Positions 1 through 7,760 of a stretch of 45,029 bases of DNA are shown piece by piece. The translations under genes and the position numbers were made by a program. The DNA is from Rhodospirillaceae bacterium (GTDB taxonomy: Bacteria; Pseudomonadota; Alphaproteobacteria; Rhodospirillales; Rhodospirillaceae): NCBI GenBank assembly GCA_019694335.1, contig JAIBCD010000023.1:1-45029 (forward strand), in the 5' to 3' direction. Numbering within the stretch: the first letter of the stretch is position 1; each line of letters opens with the position of its first letter. Below the pieces are notes generated by a model. It saw only the letters and a program-made list of their open reading frames with translations. It was not told the origin of the DNA and made no database searches.

Positions 1-2
1 TG

Positions 3-341
3 CATTGGAGCGGGCCTGCGGATCCGACTGCGCCCGGGTATGTCCACCATCTGCTGGTGGAAGGCACCGACCTGAGCGACGGCGAACGTCTGCGCGTGAC
101 CGCCGCCGCCGGTGAAGCCCAGAGCGGCGCTTATGTGCCGGCGGGCGCGATCATCATCGCCGAGGGCTCCACCTGGCTCTATGTCGAGACGCAAACAAAC
201 TACTTTGTACGCCAGGCCGTGGATATCTCGCAGCCCAAGGGCGAGGGCTATGTGCTGCTGCATGGTGTGTCGCCTGGCGAGAAGGTGGTGACCGCCGGGG
301 CCGCGCACCTGCTCGCGCGCGAGACCGGGAAAGAGGACTAG
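3..341 (+). CDS. RND efflux membrane-fusion protein, C-terminal end (partial)
   Basis: The gene enters from the left edge in the frame starting at base 3, leaving about 112 residues before the TAG stop at 339-341. The visible part contains the stretch YVPAGAIIIAEGSTWLYVET followed by GYVLLHGVSPGEKVVTAGAA. This is typical of the beta-barrel and membrane-proximal end of HlyD/AcrA-type periplasmic adaptor proteins, which often finish with a phrase like 'GL.GE.VV..GA..L'. Such adaptors link an inner-membrane RND pump to an outer-membrane channel. The gene lies 98 bases upstream of an RND pump on the same strand, which supports the call. The N-terminus, including any signal peptide, lies outside the window, so the substrate cannot be judged from this fragment. 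Confidence 0.8.
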   Translation, partial: HWSGPADPTAPGYVHHLLVEGTDLSDGERLRVTAAAGEAQSGAYVPAGAIIIAEGSTWLYVETQTNYFVRQAVDISQPKGEGYVLLHGVSPGEKVVTAGAAHLLARETGKED

Positions 342-438
342 AGCGGGATGAGTTTTTTTAGAATCATCCCGCTCCGGCTTATTGTTTTGTCGCGTGTCCG
401 TGCGGAAAACGGGACACCACTTTTCCTGGGCGCGCTCT
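341..438. repeat. Intergenic palindromic element of alphaproteobacterial type
   Basis: Directly after the adaptor stop codon, GAGCGGGATGA (341-351) is repeated inverted as TCATCCCGCTC (364-374) around a 12-base loop. This is followed by a segment reading GCGGAAAACGGGACACCACT (402-421) and ending in GCGCTCT. From memory, this combination (a GAGCGGGATGA stem plus an 'AAAACGGG..CCACTTTTC' block) resembles interspersed intergenic mosaic repeats of many alphaproteobacteria. I cannot confirm its copy number here because only one copy lies in the window. It fills the whole adaptor-pump gap and could act as an mRNA processing or stability element inside the operon. Confidence 0.5.
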
Positions 439-439
439 G

Positions 440-3400
440 ATGCAGCGTCTCGTTGCCTGGTGCATCCATCGCAGCGCCGCGGTCGCGGTGCTGGCCTTCC
501 TGGGCCTGATCGCCGGTGGTTGGCTGGCGGCGCGGGTGCCGCTCGACGTGTTTCCTGAGTTCGTGCCGGTGCAGGTGGAGATCCAGACCGAAGCGCCGGG
601 CCTTGCGCCGGAGCAGGTCGAACAGCTGGTGACGCGGCCGGTGGAGGCGGCGGTGGGCGGCGCGCCCGGCCTTGCTTCCATGCGCTCGGAGTCCAGCCCG
701 GGAATCTCGGTGGTGTCCCTGAGTTTCGCCGACGACGCCGATCCCTATAAGGCACGCCAAGGCATCGCCGAACGCATCGGCGAGATCACCGCCAGCCTGC
801 CGGCGGGTGTCGGCACGCCGACCTTGTCGCCCCTGGTGTCCAGTACCATGGACCTGCTCAAGATCGGGCTGGTGTCCGAAAAGCTCGACCCGTTTGCCTT
901 GCGCGAACGGGCGCAGTGGGTGTTGCGCCCGGCACTGTTGGCGGTGCCGGGTGTCGCGCGCATCACGGTCTACGGCGGCGAGGAGCGCGAAATCCAGATC
1001 CAGCCGGATACGGAAAAACTCGCGGCCTATGGCTTCACGCTGAGCGACCTCGCGGACGCGGCGCGTGCGGCGTTGGCCCTGCGTGGTGCGGGTTATGTCG
1101 AGGCCCGGGAGCAGCGGGTGTTGATCCAAACCCCGACGCCGGCGCCGGATCCCAAGGTGCTCGCCGACGCGGTGATCGGGGTGCGCAACAATCTACCGGT
1201 GACTATGGGCGCCGTGGCGCGGGTGAGCGAAGCGGCGGCGCTGAAAGTGGGCGACGCCCTGATCCAGGGTAAACCCGGCGTATTGTTGTCGCTTTCCAGC
1301 CAGTTCGGCGCCAACACCCTGGCAACCACCCGTGCGGTGGAGGCGGCGCTCGCAGCCCTGACGCCGGGGCTCAAGGCTGACGGCATCGAGGTCTATCCCG
1401 CCATGCACCGGCCCGCCAATTTCATCGAGCGGGCGCTGGGCGACATCCAGGTTTCGCTCGCCATTGCCGCCGGCTTGATTCTCGCGGTGCTGTTCCTGTT
1501 CCTGCGGAATTGGCGTTCGGCGCTGATTTCGTTCCTTGCCATCCCGCTGTCCCTGGTGGCGGCCGCCGTTGTGTTGGGGCGTATGGGCGAGACCCTGAAC
1601 ACCATGACCCTCGGCGGGTTCGCCGTGGCGTTGGGCGTGCTGGTGGACGATGCCATCATCGGTATCGAAAACGTGCTGCGGCGCTTGCGCCTCAATGCCG
1701 AAAGTCCCACCCCGCGCCCGCGCCTCGAGGTCGTGCGCGACGCCACCCTCGAGATTCGCGGCCCAGTGCTGTACGCCACACTCGTCGTGCTGGTGGCTTT
1801 CGTGCCTGTGCTGGTGACCTCCGGCGTTCAGGGCAAGTTCGTGGGACCGCTCGCGATCGCCTTCATGGTGTCGGTCGTGGCATCGCTGGCGGTGGCGTTG
1901 ACCGTGACGCCCGCTCTGTCGGCGCTCCTGCTCGACGCCCATGCGGCGGGTGGCGAAGCGGGCTGGATCGCGGCGCTGAAGGCGCGTCAGGCGGCATTGA
2001 TCGGGGCGGTGGACCGGCGGCTACCGCTGGTCGGGGGTGTGTTGCTGGCGCTGTTTCTCCTTGCCGCCGCGGGCACGCGCTTTCTGAGCGGGCAGTTCAT
2101 GCCGGATTTCCGGGAAGGCAGCTTCGTGATCCAGGTCAACAGCGCCGTGCCGGGAACTTCGCTGGCCGACATGGAAGCCGTCGGCCGCCGGATTTCCAGG
2201 GAACTGCTGGCGATGCCCGAAGTCGCCACGGCGGAGCAGCAACTCGGCCGCTCCCAGGGCGGCGAGGATGTGTTCGGCACCGAGCGCAGCGAGTTCCATG
2301 TTGAGTTGAAGCGCGACGCCAGCGGCAACCAGGCAGCCGTGCAGGATCGCCTGCGCAAGCTGATGCAGGGCTATCCGGGCATCAACGCCGAGGTGGTGAC
2401 CTTCCTGGGCGACCGGGTGAGCGAGAGCCTGACCGGCGAGACCGCCGCCGAAGTGGTGAATATCTATGGCGACGATCTTGAGGCCATCGACCGCGCCGCC
2501 ACGGCCATCGGCGACACCTTGGAAAAAGTGGAAGGGGTCGCTGACCTGCAGGTCCAGCACGACGCCGAGACGCCCGCGATGATGGTGGAACTCGACCCCG
2601 AAGCCCTGGCGGCGCACGGCCTCAAGGCCCAAGATGCGCTCGAGACCTTGCACACCGCCTATGCCGGGGCGGTGGTGGGCGAGACCTATGCGGGCGCGCG
2701 CAAAGTCGACGTGGTTCTGATCCTCCCGGAATACCAGCGCCGGCGCATCGAACAGATCGCCGCGCTGCGGGTGAGCGGCCCATTCGGTCCGGTGCCGTTA
2801 GGTGAAGTGGCGCATGTGGCGCCGTCGCAAGGGCGCTTCACCATCAAGCACGAGGAAGGCCGCCGCCGCGTTTCGGTCACCTTCAACGTCAAGGGCCGCA
2901 ACCTGAACGCCGTGGTCGACGACGCCAAGGCCAAGGTCGCCGCTGCGGTGAAGCCCGAGCCGGGCGTGACCTGGCAATTCACCGGCCAGGCCGAGGCCGG
3001 CGCGGCGGGCGCCGCCGAACTGGTGCTCTATACCGGTGTCGCTCTTGTGCTGATCGTTATGCTGCTGTTTCTGGCGTTTACGCGTGCGAGCCATCCTTGG
3101 CTGGTGCTGGTGAACCTGCCATTCAGCTTGATCGGCAGTATCTTCATCATCGCGGTGACTGGCGTGGGCCTATCGCTCGGGACTCTGGTGGGGCTTGCGA
3201 CCGTATTCGGCATCGGCGCGCGCAACGCCATCCTGCTGTTGGCGCACTATGAGCACCTTGTGGAGAGCGAAGGCATGCCGTGGAACGACGAAACCGTCCT
3301 GCGCGGCGCGGCCGAGCGGCTGGTGCCGATCCTGATGACCGCCGCCGTAACCGCCCTGGGCCTGGCGCCGCTGGCGTTCGGGCTGAACGCTCCTGGCCAG

Positions 3401-3511
3401 GAAGTGCAGGGGCCCATGGCGGTGAGCGTGCTGGGGGGCCTCGTTACCTCGACCGCGCTCAATCTGATTGTTCTGCCAACGCTGGCCCGGCGGTTCAGCT
3501 ACCGGAAATAG
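440..3511 (+). CDS. RND efflux permease, heavy-metal-efflux-like
   Basis: This 1023-residue protein has the length and layout of RND inner-membrane pumps. It has one N-terminal membrane helix (residues about 10-30), a large periplasmic loop, a six-helix block, then a second helix, loop and helix block. Near the start it reads PLDVFPEFVPVQVEIQTEAP, which resembles the CusA/CzcA (HME) branch rather than multidrug pumps. The helix-4 motif VLVDDAIIGIEN carries the acidic residues expected for the proton relay. It starts at ATG 440 without a strong ribosome site and is probably translated as part of the adaptor operon. It would export cations or small molecules from periplasm or inner membrane using the proton gradient. 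The exact substrate is uncertain, because DD in helix 4 is also common in multidrug pumps. Confidence 0.88.
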   Translation: MQRLVAWCIHRSAAVAVLAFLGLIAGGWLAARVPLDVFPEFVPVQVEIQTEAPGLAPEQVEQLVTRPVEAAVGGAPGLASMRSESSPGISVVSLSFADDADPYKARQGIAERIGEITASLPAGVGTPTLSPLVSSTMDLLKIGLVSEKLDPFALRERAQWVLRPALLAVPGVARITVYGGEEREIQIQPDTEKLAAYGFTLSDLADAARAALALRGAGYVEAREQRVLIQTPTPAPDPKVLADAVIGVRNNLPVTMGAVARVSEAAALKVGDALIQGKPGVLLSLSSQFGANTLATTRAVEAALAALTPGLKADGIEVYPAMHRPANFIERALGDIQVSLAIAAGLILAVLFLFLRNWRSALISFLAIPLSLVAAAVVLGRMGETLNTMTLGGFAVALGVLVDDAIIGIENVLRRLRLNAESPTPRPRLEVVRDATLEIRGPVLYATLVVLVAFVPVLVTSGVQGKFVGPLAIAFMVSVVASLAVALTVTPALSALLLDAHAAGGEAGWIAALKARQAALIGAVDRRLPLVGGVLLALFLLAAAGTRFLSGQFMPDFREGSFVIQVNSAVPGTSLADMEAVGRRISRELLAMPEVATAEQQLGRSQGGEDVFGTERSEFHVELKRDASGNQAAVQDRLRKLMQGYPGINAEVVTFLGDRVSESLTGETAAEVVNIYGDDLEAIDRAATAIGDTLEKVEGVADLQVQHDAETPAMMVELDPEALAAHGLKAQDALETLHTAYAGAVVGETYAGARKVDVVLILPEYQRRRIEQIAALRVSGPFGPVPLGEVAHVAPSQGRFTIKHEEGRRRVSVTFNVKGRNLNAVVDDAKAKVAAAVKPEPGVTWQFTGQAEAGAAGAAELVLYTGVALVLIVMLLFLAFTRASHPWLVLVNLPFSLIGSIFIIAVTGVGLSLGTLVGLATVFGIGARNAILLLAHYEHLVESEGMPWNDETVLRGAAERLVPILMTAAVTALGLAPLAFGLNAPGQEVQGPMAVSVLGGLVTSTALNLIVLPTLARRFSYRK

Positions 3512-3556
3512 CAGGCCTTCGGTACGGGGCAGTGCCGGCTCCCGCCGCCGTCCATG

Positions 3557-3587
3557 AAAAACGGCCCTCCAAGGGAGGGCCGTTTTT
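3557..3587. terminator. Bidirectional stem-loop terminator between convergent genes
   Basis: A 9-bp GC stem (CGGCCCTCC at 3562-3570 paired with GGAGGGCCG at 3574-3582) is flanked by five A on the left and five T on the right. It therefore works as an intrinsic terminator on either strand. It lies between the pump gene and the convergent creatininase-like gene and fits termination of both. Confidence 0.88.
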
Positions 3588-3602
3588 GCAATCGGCGCCG
3601 GG

Positions 3603-4442
3603 TTACTTCTTCGGCGGTATCCAGGACTGGATCTGTTTCACGGCGATATCGATTTTCATATCCTCGCGGACCTTGCCGTATTCCGGCTTTGAGCCACGGG
3701 CGTCACCGGCGATGCCGTTCTTCGGGCTGTTGGGGCCGACCACGACCTTGCCGTCCACCACCGGGTCGCCGACCGCGGTCGCGAGCTTGTCCTTGCGTAC
3801 CCAGTTTTCATTGCCCTGCCAGTACAGCGCCTCGGAGGTATCGGCGAGGCCGGCGTGGCTGCTGGCGGGCAAGCCCTGCTTGATGAGGTACTGGTCGTAA
3901 GCATCGTGCGCGCCCTTATAGCAGGCGTCGCAGTAATAGACGTGTACGCCCTTGGCGGCGTACTTGTCGTCGAGCTTCTTGGCGACGGCGGCGTAAACGT
4001 TGTCCGCTCCGGCGCCCTGGCCTCCGCCGTGGTCCCCCGCCAGGACCACGTTCTTGAAGCCATTGGCGATGGTCTGCTCGGCGATGCGCTCAAGTACCAC
4101 GCCAAGGATGTCATTGGTGAGGCCGATGGTGCCGGGCAGGTCGGGGCTCGCGTTATTGGGCGTGAAGCCGAGCACCGGCATGGCGATGGCGTTGCCGAGC
4201 TTGAGGGCGATTTCCTTCACCAGCTTCTTCACGATGAAATTGTGCAGGCCGTTGACCACTTGAGGGCCGCGCTGTTCGATGCCACCGGTGTAGATGAGCG
4301 CGGTGGTCTTGCCGTCGGCCAGGGCTTGCTTCACCTCCGGCCAGGTCATCATGTCGAATTCGACCAAAGGCTCGGCGGCGAAGGCGGCCGGCGCGAAGGC
4401 GAGGCCGATAGCCATCGCGGCGGCAAGGGGCAGCTTACGCAT
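3603..4442 (-). CDS. Exported creatininase-family protein with altered metal-site residues
   Basis: I place the start at the ATG at 4442 (279 aa). It has AGGAGAT about seven bases upstream and opens a good Sec signal peptide (MRKLPLAAAMAIGLAFAPAA, then a likely cut after AFA near residue 22). A longer in-frame start at 4565 would bury that signal. The fold is recognisable from GGIEQRGPQ (residues 53-61), GTIGLTND (104-111), AGDHGGG (135-141) and HAGLADTSEALY (196-207), which match the creatininase/creatinine amidohydrolase superfamily. Canonical members have EQHGPH at the first motif, with the His as a metal ligand. Here it is EQRGPQ, and the usual acidic ligand region reads NGLHN. Members hydrolyse cyclic amides or formamides, but export and the changed ligands make an ordinary amidohydrolase role uncertain. 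It is monocistronic and converges on the pump gene. Confidence 0.78.
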   Translation of the reverse strand: MRKLPLAAAMAIGLAFAPAAFAAEPLVEFDMMTWPEVKQALADGKTTALIYTGGIEQRGPQVVNGLHNFIVKKLVKEIALKLGNAIAMPVLGFTPNNASPDLPGTIGLTNDILGVVLERIAEQTIANGFKNVVLAGDHGGGQGAGADNVYAAVAKKLDDKYAAKGVHVYYCDACYKGAHDAYDQYLIKQGLPASSHAGLADTSEALYWQGNENWVRKDKLATAVGDPVVDGKVVVGPNSPKNGIAGDARGSKPEYGKVREDMKIDIAVKQIQSWIPPKK

Positions 4443-4874
4443 GAAGATCTCCTGTCTGAAGTTGGCCGGGGAAATACACAGTAGCCGAATGCAGCGATCA
4501 AGGGTGATGTCGCCGCGATGGGGGAGCCAATCGGGGTGAGGCCATGGCGTAAGGTTCTCCTCCATCGGGCAATGTGCCGGCCGCGGCCTTGGCGTTCCTT
4601 GACTGCGTGGCGATCGGCGCCGTGTAGGGAGTCGTGAGGTTCGGGGCGTCCGCTATGAAGCCCGCGCACTGAGCTCCGGCCGCGCCGGAGTTCGCATCGC
4701 CGCTTCTTTTTTCTTGGCCCGCCGGTGCCGCGGCGGCAGGGGGCCGACTCGCCGCGCTCCCGCGTTTTTCCTTTGCCGGGAGGGTCTCTCGCCGCCAATT
4801 TTTCAGCGCGCTAGGGGAAACCCGCGCCGAATGCGTCTAAAGTAACGACCCACAATGTCGATGGTGCGGCCTGA
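4443..4874. other. Intergenic region between divergent genes
   Basis: These 432 bases separate the divergent creatininase-like and E1 alpha genes and must hold both promoters. I see no convincing protein-coding gene. A 10-bp imperfect inverted repeat (GAGCTCCGGC 4671-4680 / GCCGGAGTTC 4684-4693) precedes a short T-rich run at 4704-4711. It looks like a terminator, but no plus-strand gene ends there. No clear -35/-10 pair was found. Confidence 0.4.
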
Positions 4875-6110
4875 ATGCGACGCAATAGTCATCCGCTAAC
4901 GCTGCATGTCCCGGAACCGCCGGCGCGGCCCGGCCAGCCCGCGGATTTCAGCAGGCTTGAGATTCCGGCGGCGGGCATTGCGCGCCGCCCGGAAGTGACT
5001 GCGCGTCCGGGCGATATGACGGATCTGGCTTATGGTCTGGTGCGGGTTCTCGATGAAGCGGGGCAAGCGCGCGGCCCGTGGGATCCCAAACTGGATCCCG
5101 AGGTGCTGAAACGCGGGTTGAGGGTGATGCTGACCACCCGCATCTATGACGACTGCATGTATCGCGCGCAGCGCCAGGGCAAGACGACCTTCTACGGCAA
5201 ATGCACCGGGGAAGAGGCGGTCGGCGTGGCCGCGGCGTTCGCGCTGGACCCCGACGACATGCTGTTCACCAGTTACCGGCAGCAAGGCATGCTGATCGCG
5301 CGCGGATGGCCGCTGATCAACATGGCCAACCAGATATTCTCCAACGCGGGAGATATCTGCAAAGGCCGGCAGTTGCCTGTGTGCTACTCGGCCAAGGCGG
5401 TAAACTTCTTCTCGATCTCGGCCAATCTTGCCACACAGTTCAGTCAGGCGGTCGGGTGGGCCATGGCCTCCGCCCTATCCAACGATACCCGGATTTGCTC
5501 GGCCTGGATCGGCGACGGTGCGACCGCCGAGGGTGACTTCCACCACGCGCTCACCTTCGCGGCCGTGTACAAGGCGCCGGTAATCCTCAATATCGTCAAC
5601 AATCAGTGGGCGATCTCGAGTTTTCAAGGCATCGCCGGCGGAAATGAAGCGCCATTCGCGGCGCGCGGCATCGGCTATGGCTTGCCGAGTTTGCGCGTCG
5701 ACGGCAATGACTTCCTGGCGGTCCATGCCGCCACCTCATGGGCGGTGGAACGCGCGCGGTCCAACCTTGGCGCTACCTTGATTGAGTTCTTTACCTACCG
5801 GCAGTCGGCCCATTCCACCAGCGACGATCCGTCCCGCTACCGCCCCGAGGACGAAGCGCTCCATTGGCCATTGGGCGATCCGATCCTGCGTCTCAAGCAG
5901 CATCTCATCGTCCTTGGTCAATGGTCCGACGCCGCTCACGCGGCGCTGGAAGCCGGGTTGGAAAAGGACGTGAGAACGGTCGTGCGCGAAGCGGAAGCGA
6001 TCGGCACCATGCAGTCGGGGAAAAGACCCGAGCGGTCCGCCATGATGGAGGACATCTTCAGCACGCCGGACTGGCGCCTGCGCCGGCAGCGCCAGCAGTT
6101 CGGCGTCTAG
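4875..6110 (+). CDS. bkdA1: Branched-chain 2-oxoacid dehydrogenase E1 component, alpha subunit
   Basis: This 411-residue protein is a thiamine-diphosphate-dependent E1 alpha subunit of the 2-oxoisovalerate dehydrogenase type. It would decarboxylate the 2-oxo acids derived from valine, leucine and isoleucine in the cytoplasm. The ThDP-binding signature is complete: GDG at residues 213-215 and NN at 242-243, exactly 26 residues apart. The loop YRQSAHSTSDDPSRYR matches the conserved loop of the branched-chain enzymes. The long N-terminal extension before YGLVRVLDEAG is usual for bacterial BkdA1. The partner E1 beta and the E2/E3 genes normally follow directly. Here the next feature downstream is a receptor remnant and then cassette A, so the gene is either separated from its partners or they lie elsewhere. 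Confidence 0.88.
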   Translation: MRRNSHPLTLHVPEPPARPGQPADFSRLEIPAAGIARRPEVTARPGDMTDLAYGLVRVLDEAGQARGPWDPKLDPEVLKRGLRVMLTTRIYDDCMYRAQRQGKTTFYGKCTGEEAVGVAAAFALDPDDMLFTSYRQQGMLIARGWPLINMANQIFSNAGDICKGRQLPVCYSAKAVNFFSISANLATQFSQAVGWAMASALSNDTRICSAWIGDGATAEGDFHHALTFAAVYKAPVILNIVNNQWAISSFQGIAGGNEAPFAARGIGYGLPSLRVDGNDFLAVHAATSWAVERARSNLGATLIEFFTYRQSAHSTSDDPSRYRPEDEALHWPLGDPILRLKQHLIVLGQWSDAAHAALEAGLEKDVRTVVREAEAIGTMQSGKRPERSAMMEDIFSTPDWRLRRQRQQFGV

Positions 6111-6235
6111 CGCGTCCGCGCCCCTCGGCGCCCTGGCGGTGGGGCCTGCCACCAACTGCCACCCGCGGAGGTGAATGCCGGCTGGCGCGGGAATCTCGAG
6201 ATCCGGCCAGTATCGCCTTGTCCGCAAATGGACTT

Positions 6236-6550
6236 TTCGCTGGTACCCAAGGCCATTCCGGGACTCCGTGCGCCTCTGGCTGCCCGGCTGCCATGGCGAA
6301 TCACCGCGCCATCAATACCAACCACGGCGATGGAGCGATGTATTTCGATGCCGCGGTTTCCTGTAAGCTACCCATGGGAGACAGGGGGCAAGCGGAGGCC
6401 TTCTTAAACGTTAGGGATTTGACCAATCTGGATTCGCCTATCGTCGATCCCGGCTAGGCCGGTCATTGGTAGACGGCCCCGGCGGTCAACGAGAATCTAC
6501 ATCATGGTATCTGCCGGCAATTCCGCGGTGGCGTGAGGTTCAGGCTTTAG
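6236..6550 (+). pseudogene. Decayed C-terminus of a TonB-dependent receptor
   Basis: One frame reads the end of a receptor barrel broken by two in-frame stops. It contains TPCASGCPAA (from 6263), then MYFDAAVSCKLP (from 6338), then EAFLNVRDLTNLDSPIV. TAG stops follow at 6455-6457 and 6470-6472, and the frame resumes with RQFRGGVRFRL and a final stop at 6548-6550. The intact receptors in this window have the same landmarks in the same order: CASGCP or CTSGCP, then 'IDNN', then a 'Y.L..SYK' strand, then a 'LF..I.NLFN..PPF' strand, and a terminal GVRFKM. Upstream homology fades. WRGNLEI at about 6183 in another frame may be an older part separated by a frameshift. Its position directly before cassette A mirrors intact receptors beside other cassettes. 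Confidence 0.82.
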
Positions 6551-6575
6551 GCGTTCTTAGCAGGGGGAGTGTCCG

Positions 6576-7724
6576 ATGAAACCGAGGACCAGGACTTTGG
6601 CGGCCGGCGTGCGCCGCGGAACCATGGTTGTCGCCGGTCTGGTGCTCGCTTCCGCCGCCACGCCCGCGGCCGCCGTGGAAAGCAAGTCCTACGTCCTGGC
6701 CTACTTCGGTCAGGCGGTATCCTCGAAGGAGGGCGACTGCCCGGGCGGCCTCAACGCCACGCTCGAGGCCCAGTACGCCAAGAACCTCCAGGCCCTCGGC
6801 TACAAGGGCGCCGAGGTCGAGGAGCTGATGAAGAGCTTCGGCGAAGAAGGCCAGACCTGGGACAAGAACAAGATCGGCCAGGTCATGAATACCCGGGCGC
6901 GGGTCAACGGCCAGGCCGAAAACGCCTATGCGCATCCCGCCGCGGTGGCCGACGCCAATCTCAAACACGTCACCGGCACGGTCGCGTACGGCTTCAACCT
7001 CGACGGCAAGGGCGCGGGTGACGCGGGCGCGTTCGAGGATCCGCAAACCCATGAGAAGGGGATCGACAACCAGATGTTTCGCGCGCTGGGCTGCGTCGAT
7101 CCGTTCCGCGGCACGCTCGCGACCGGCACCGCTTTCTGGCTGTTCATGTGGATGGCGGAGAAGGATTCCATGCCCGCCTGGCTCATCACCGTCGAGGGCG
7201 ACGACCTCTCGAAGGATGGGCCGGTGACCGTGCGGATGTCGCGGGCGATCGAGATCACCAAGTTCAACGCCAACGGCGAAGCACGCGCCGACATGACCTA
7301 CCGCGAGGACGCCGATCCGCGCACCCGCGCCAATGTGTTCAAGGGTGAAATCAAGAGCGGTACGCTCTCGATCGCCAGCACCGCGCCTCTGCACATGATG
7401 CAGGACCAACTCACGTTCCCTAATTTCGACCTCGCCAACTTCCATATGCGCCTGACCCCCGACAACGAGGGGCGCCTGGAAGGACTGATCGGCGGTTACC
7501 AGCCGATCGAGCAGATCTATTTCGCGCTCGGCCAGGGCGGTCTCGCCGCCGAGAACAACTACTCGCCTGAATTGCCCGGGATGTACCACCTGATGCGCAA
7601 GCTGGCCGACGGCCCCCCGGACAAGGACGGCAAGATCTGGTCGATCTCGACCGCCTACCACCTCAAGGCGGTACCCGCGTTCGTGGTCACGGTCGCCGGC
7701 GCTGAAGCCGCCGCCAACCGCTGA
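6576..7724 (+). CDS. Family X exported protein, cassette A (unrecognised)
   Basis: I do not recognise this 382-residue family. The start ATG 6576 has a strong AGGGGGAG ribosome site and opens a Sec signal peptide cut near residue 33 (TPAAA). Conserved landmarks shared with the four other copies in the window are CPGGLN (55-60), GFNLDGK (139-145), GIDNQMFRALGC (162-173) and a C-terminal block KLADGPPDKDGKIWSIS. Two cysteines (55 and 173) are invariant, suggesting a disulfide. Compared with the copies in B and C, this protein and its cassette D counterpart have YFAL/YFAF..GGL near the end instead of THHLAYG or THHASYG. It is the first gene of cassette A, 36 bases before the D gene, so it is probably co-transcribed. 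It is expected in the periplasm or outside the cell. The function is unknown. Confidence 0.8.
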   Translation: MKPRTRTLAAGVRRGTMVVAGLVLASAATPAAAVESKSYVLAYFGQAVSSKEGDCPGGLNATLEAQYAKNLQALGYKGAEVEELMKSFGEEGQTWDKNKIGQVMNTRARVNGQAENAYAHPAAVADANLKHVTGTVAYGFNLDGKGAGDAGAFEDPQTHEKGIDNQMFRALGCVDPFRGTLATGTAFWLFMWMAEKDSMPAWLITVEGDDLSKDGPVTVRMSRAIEITKFNANGEARADMTYREDADPRTRANVFKGEIKSGTLSIASTAPLHMMQDQLTFPNFDLANFHMRLTPDNEGRLEGLIGGYQPIEQIYFALGQGGLAAENNYSPELPGMYHLMRKLADGPPDKDGKIWSISTAYHLKAVPAFVVTVAGAEAAANR

Positions 7725-7760
7725 ATGCTCAACTGCGGAATGTAAAGCAGAGACACTGTT

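Noticed and set aside
4671-4711. Terminator-like stem and T run in the divergent gap
   Set aside because: No plus-strand gene ends nearby, and the T run is offset by about ten bases from the stem, so it is recorded only as part of the intergenic entry.
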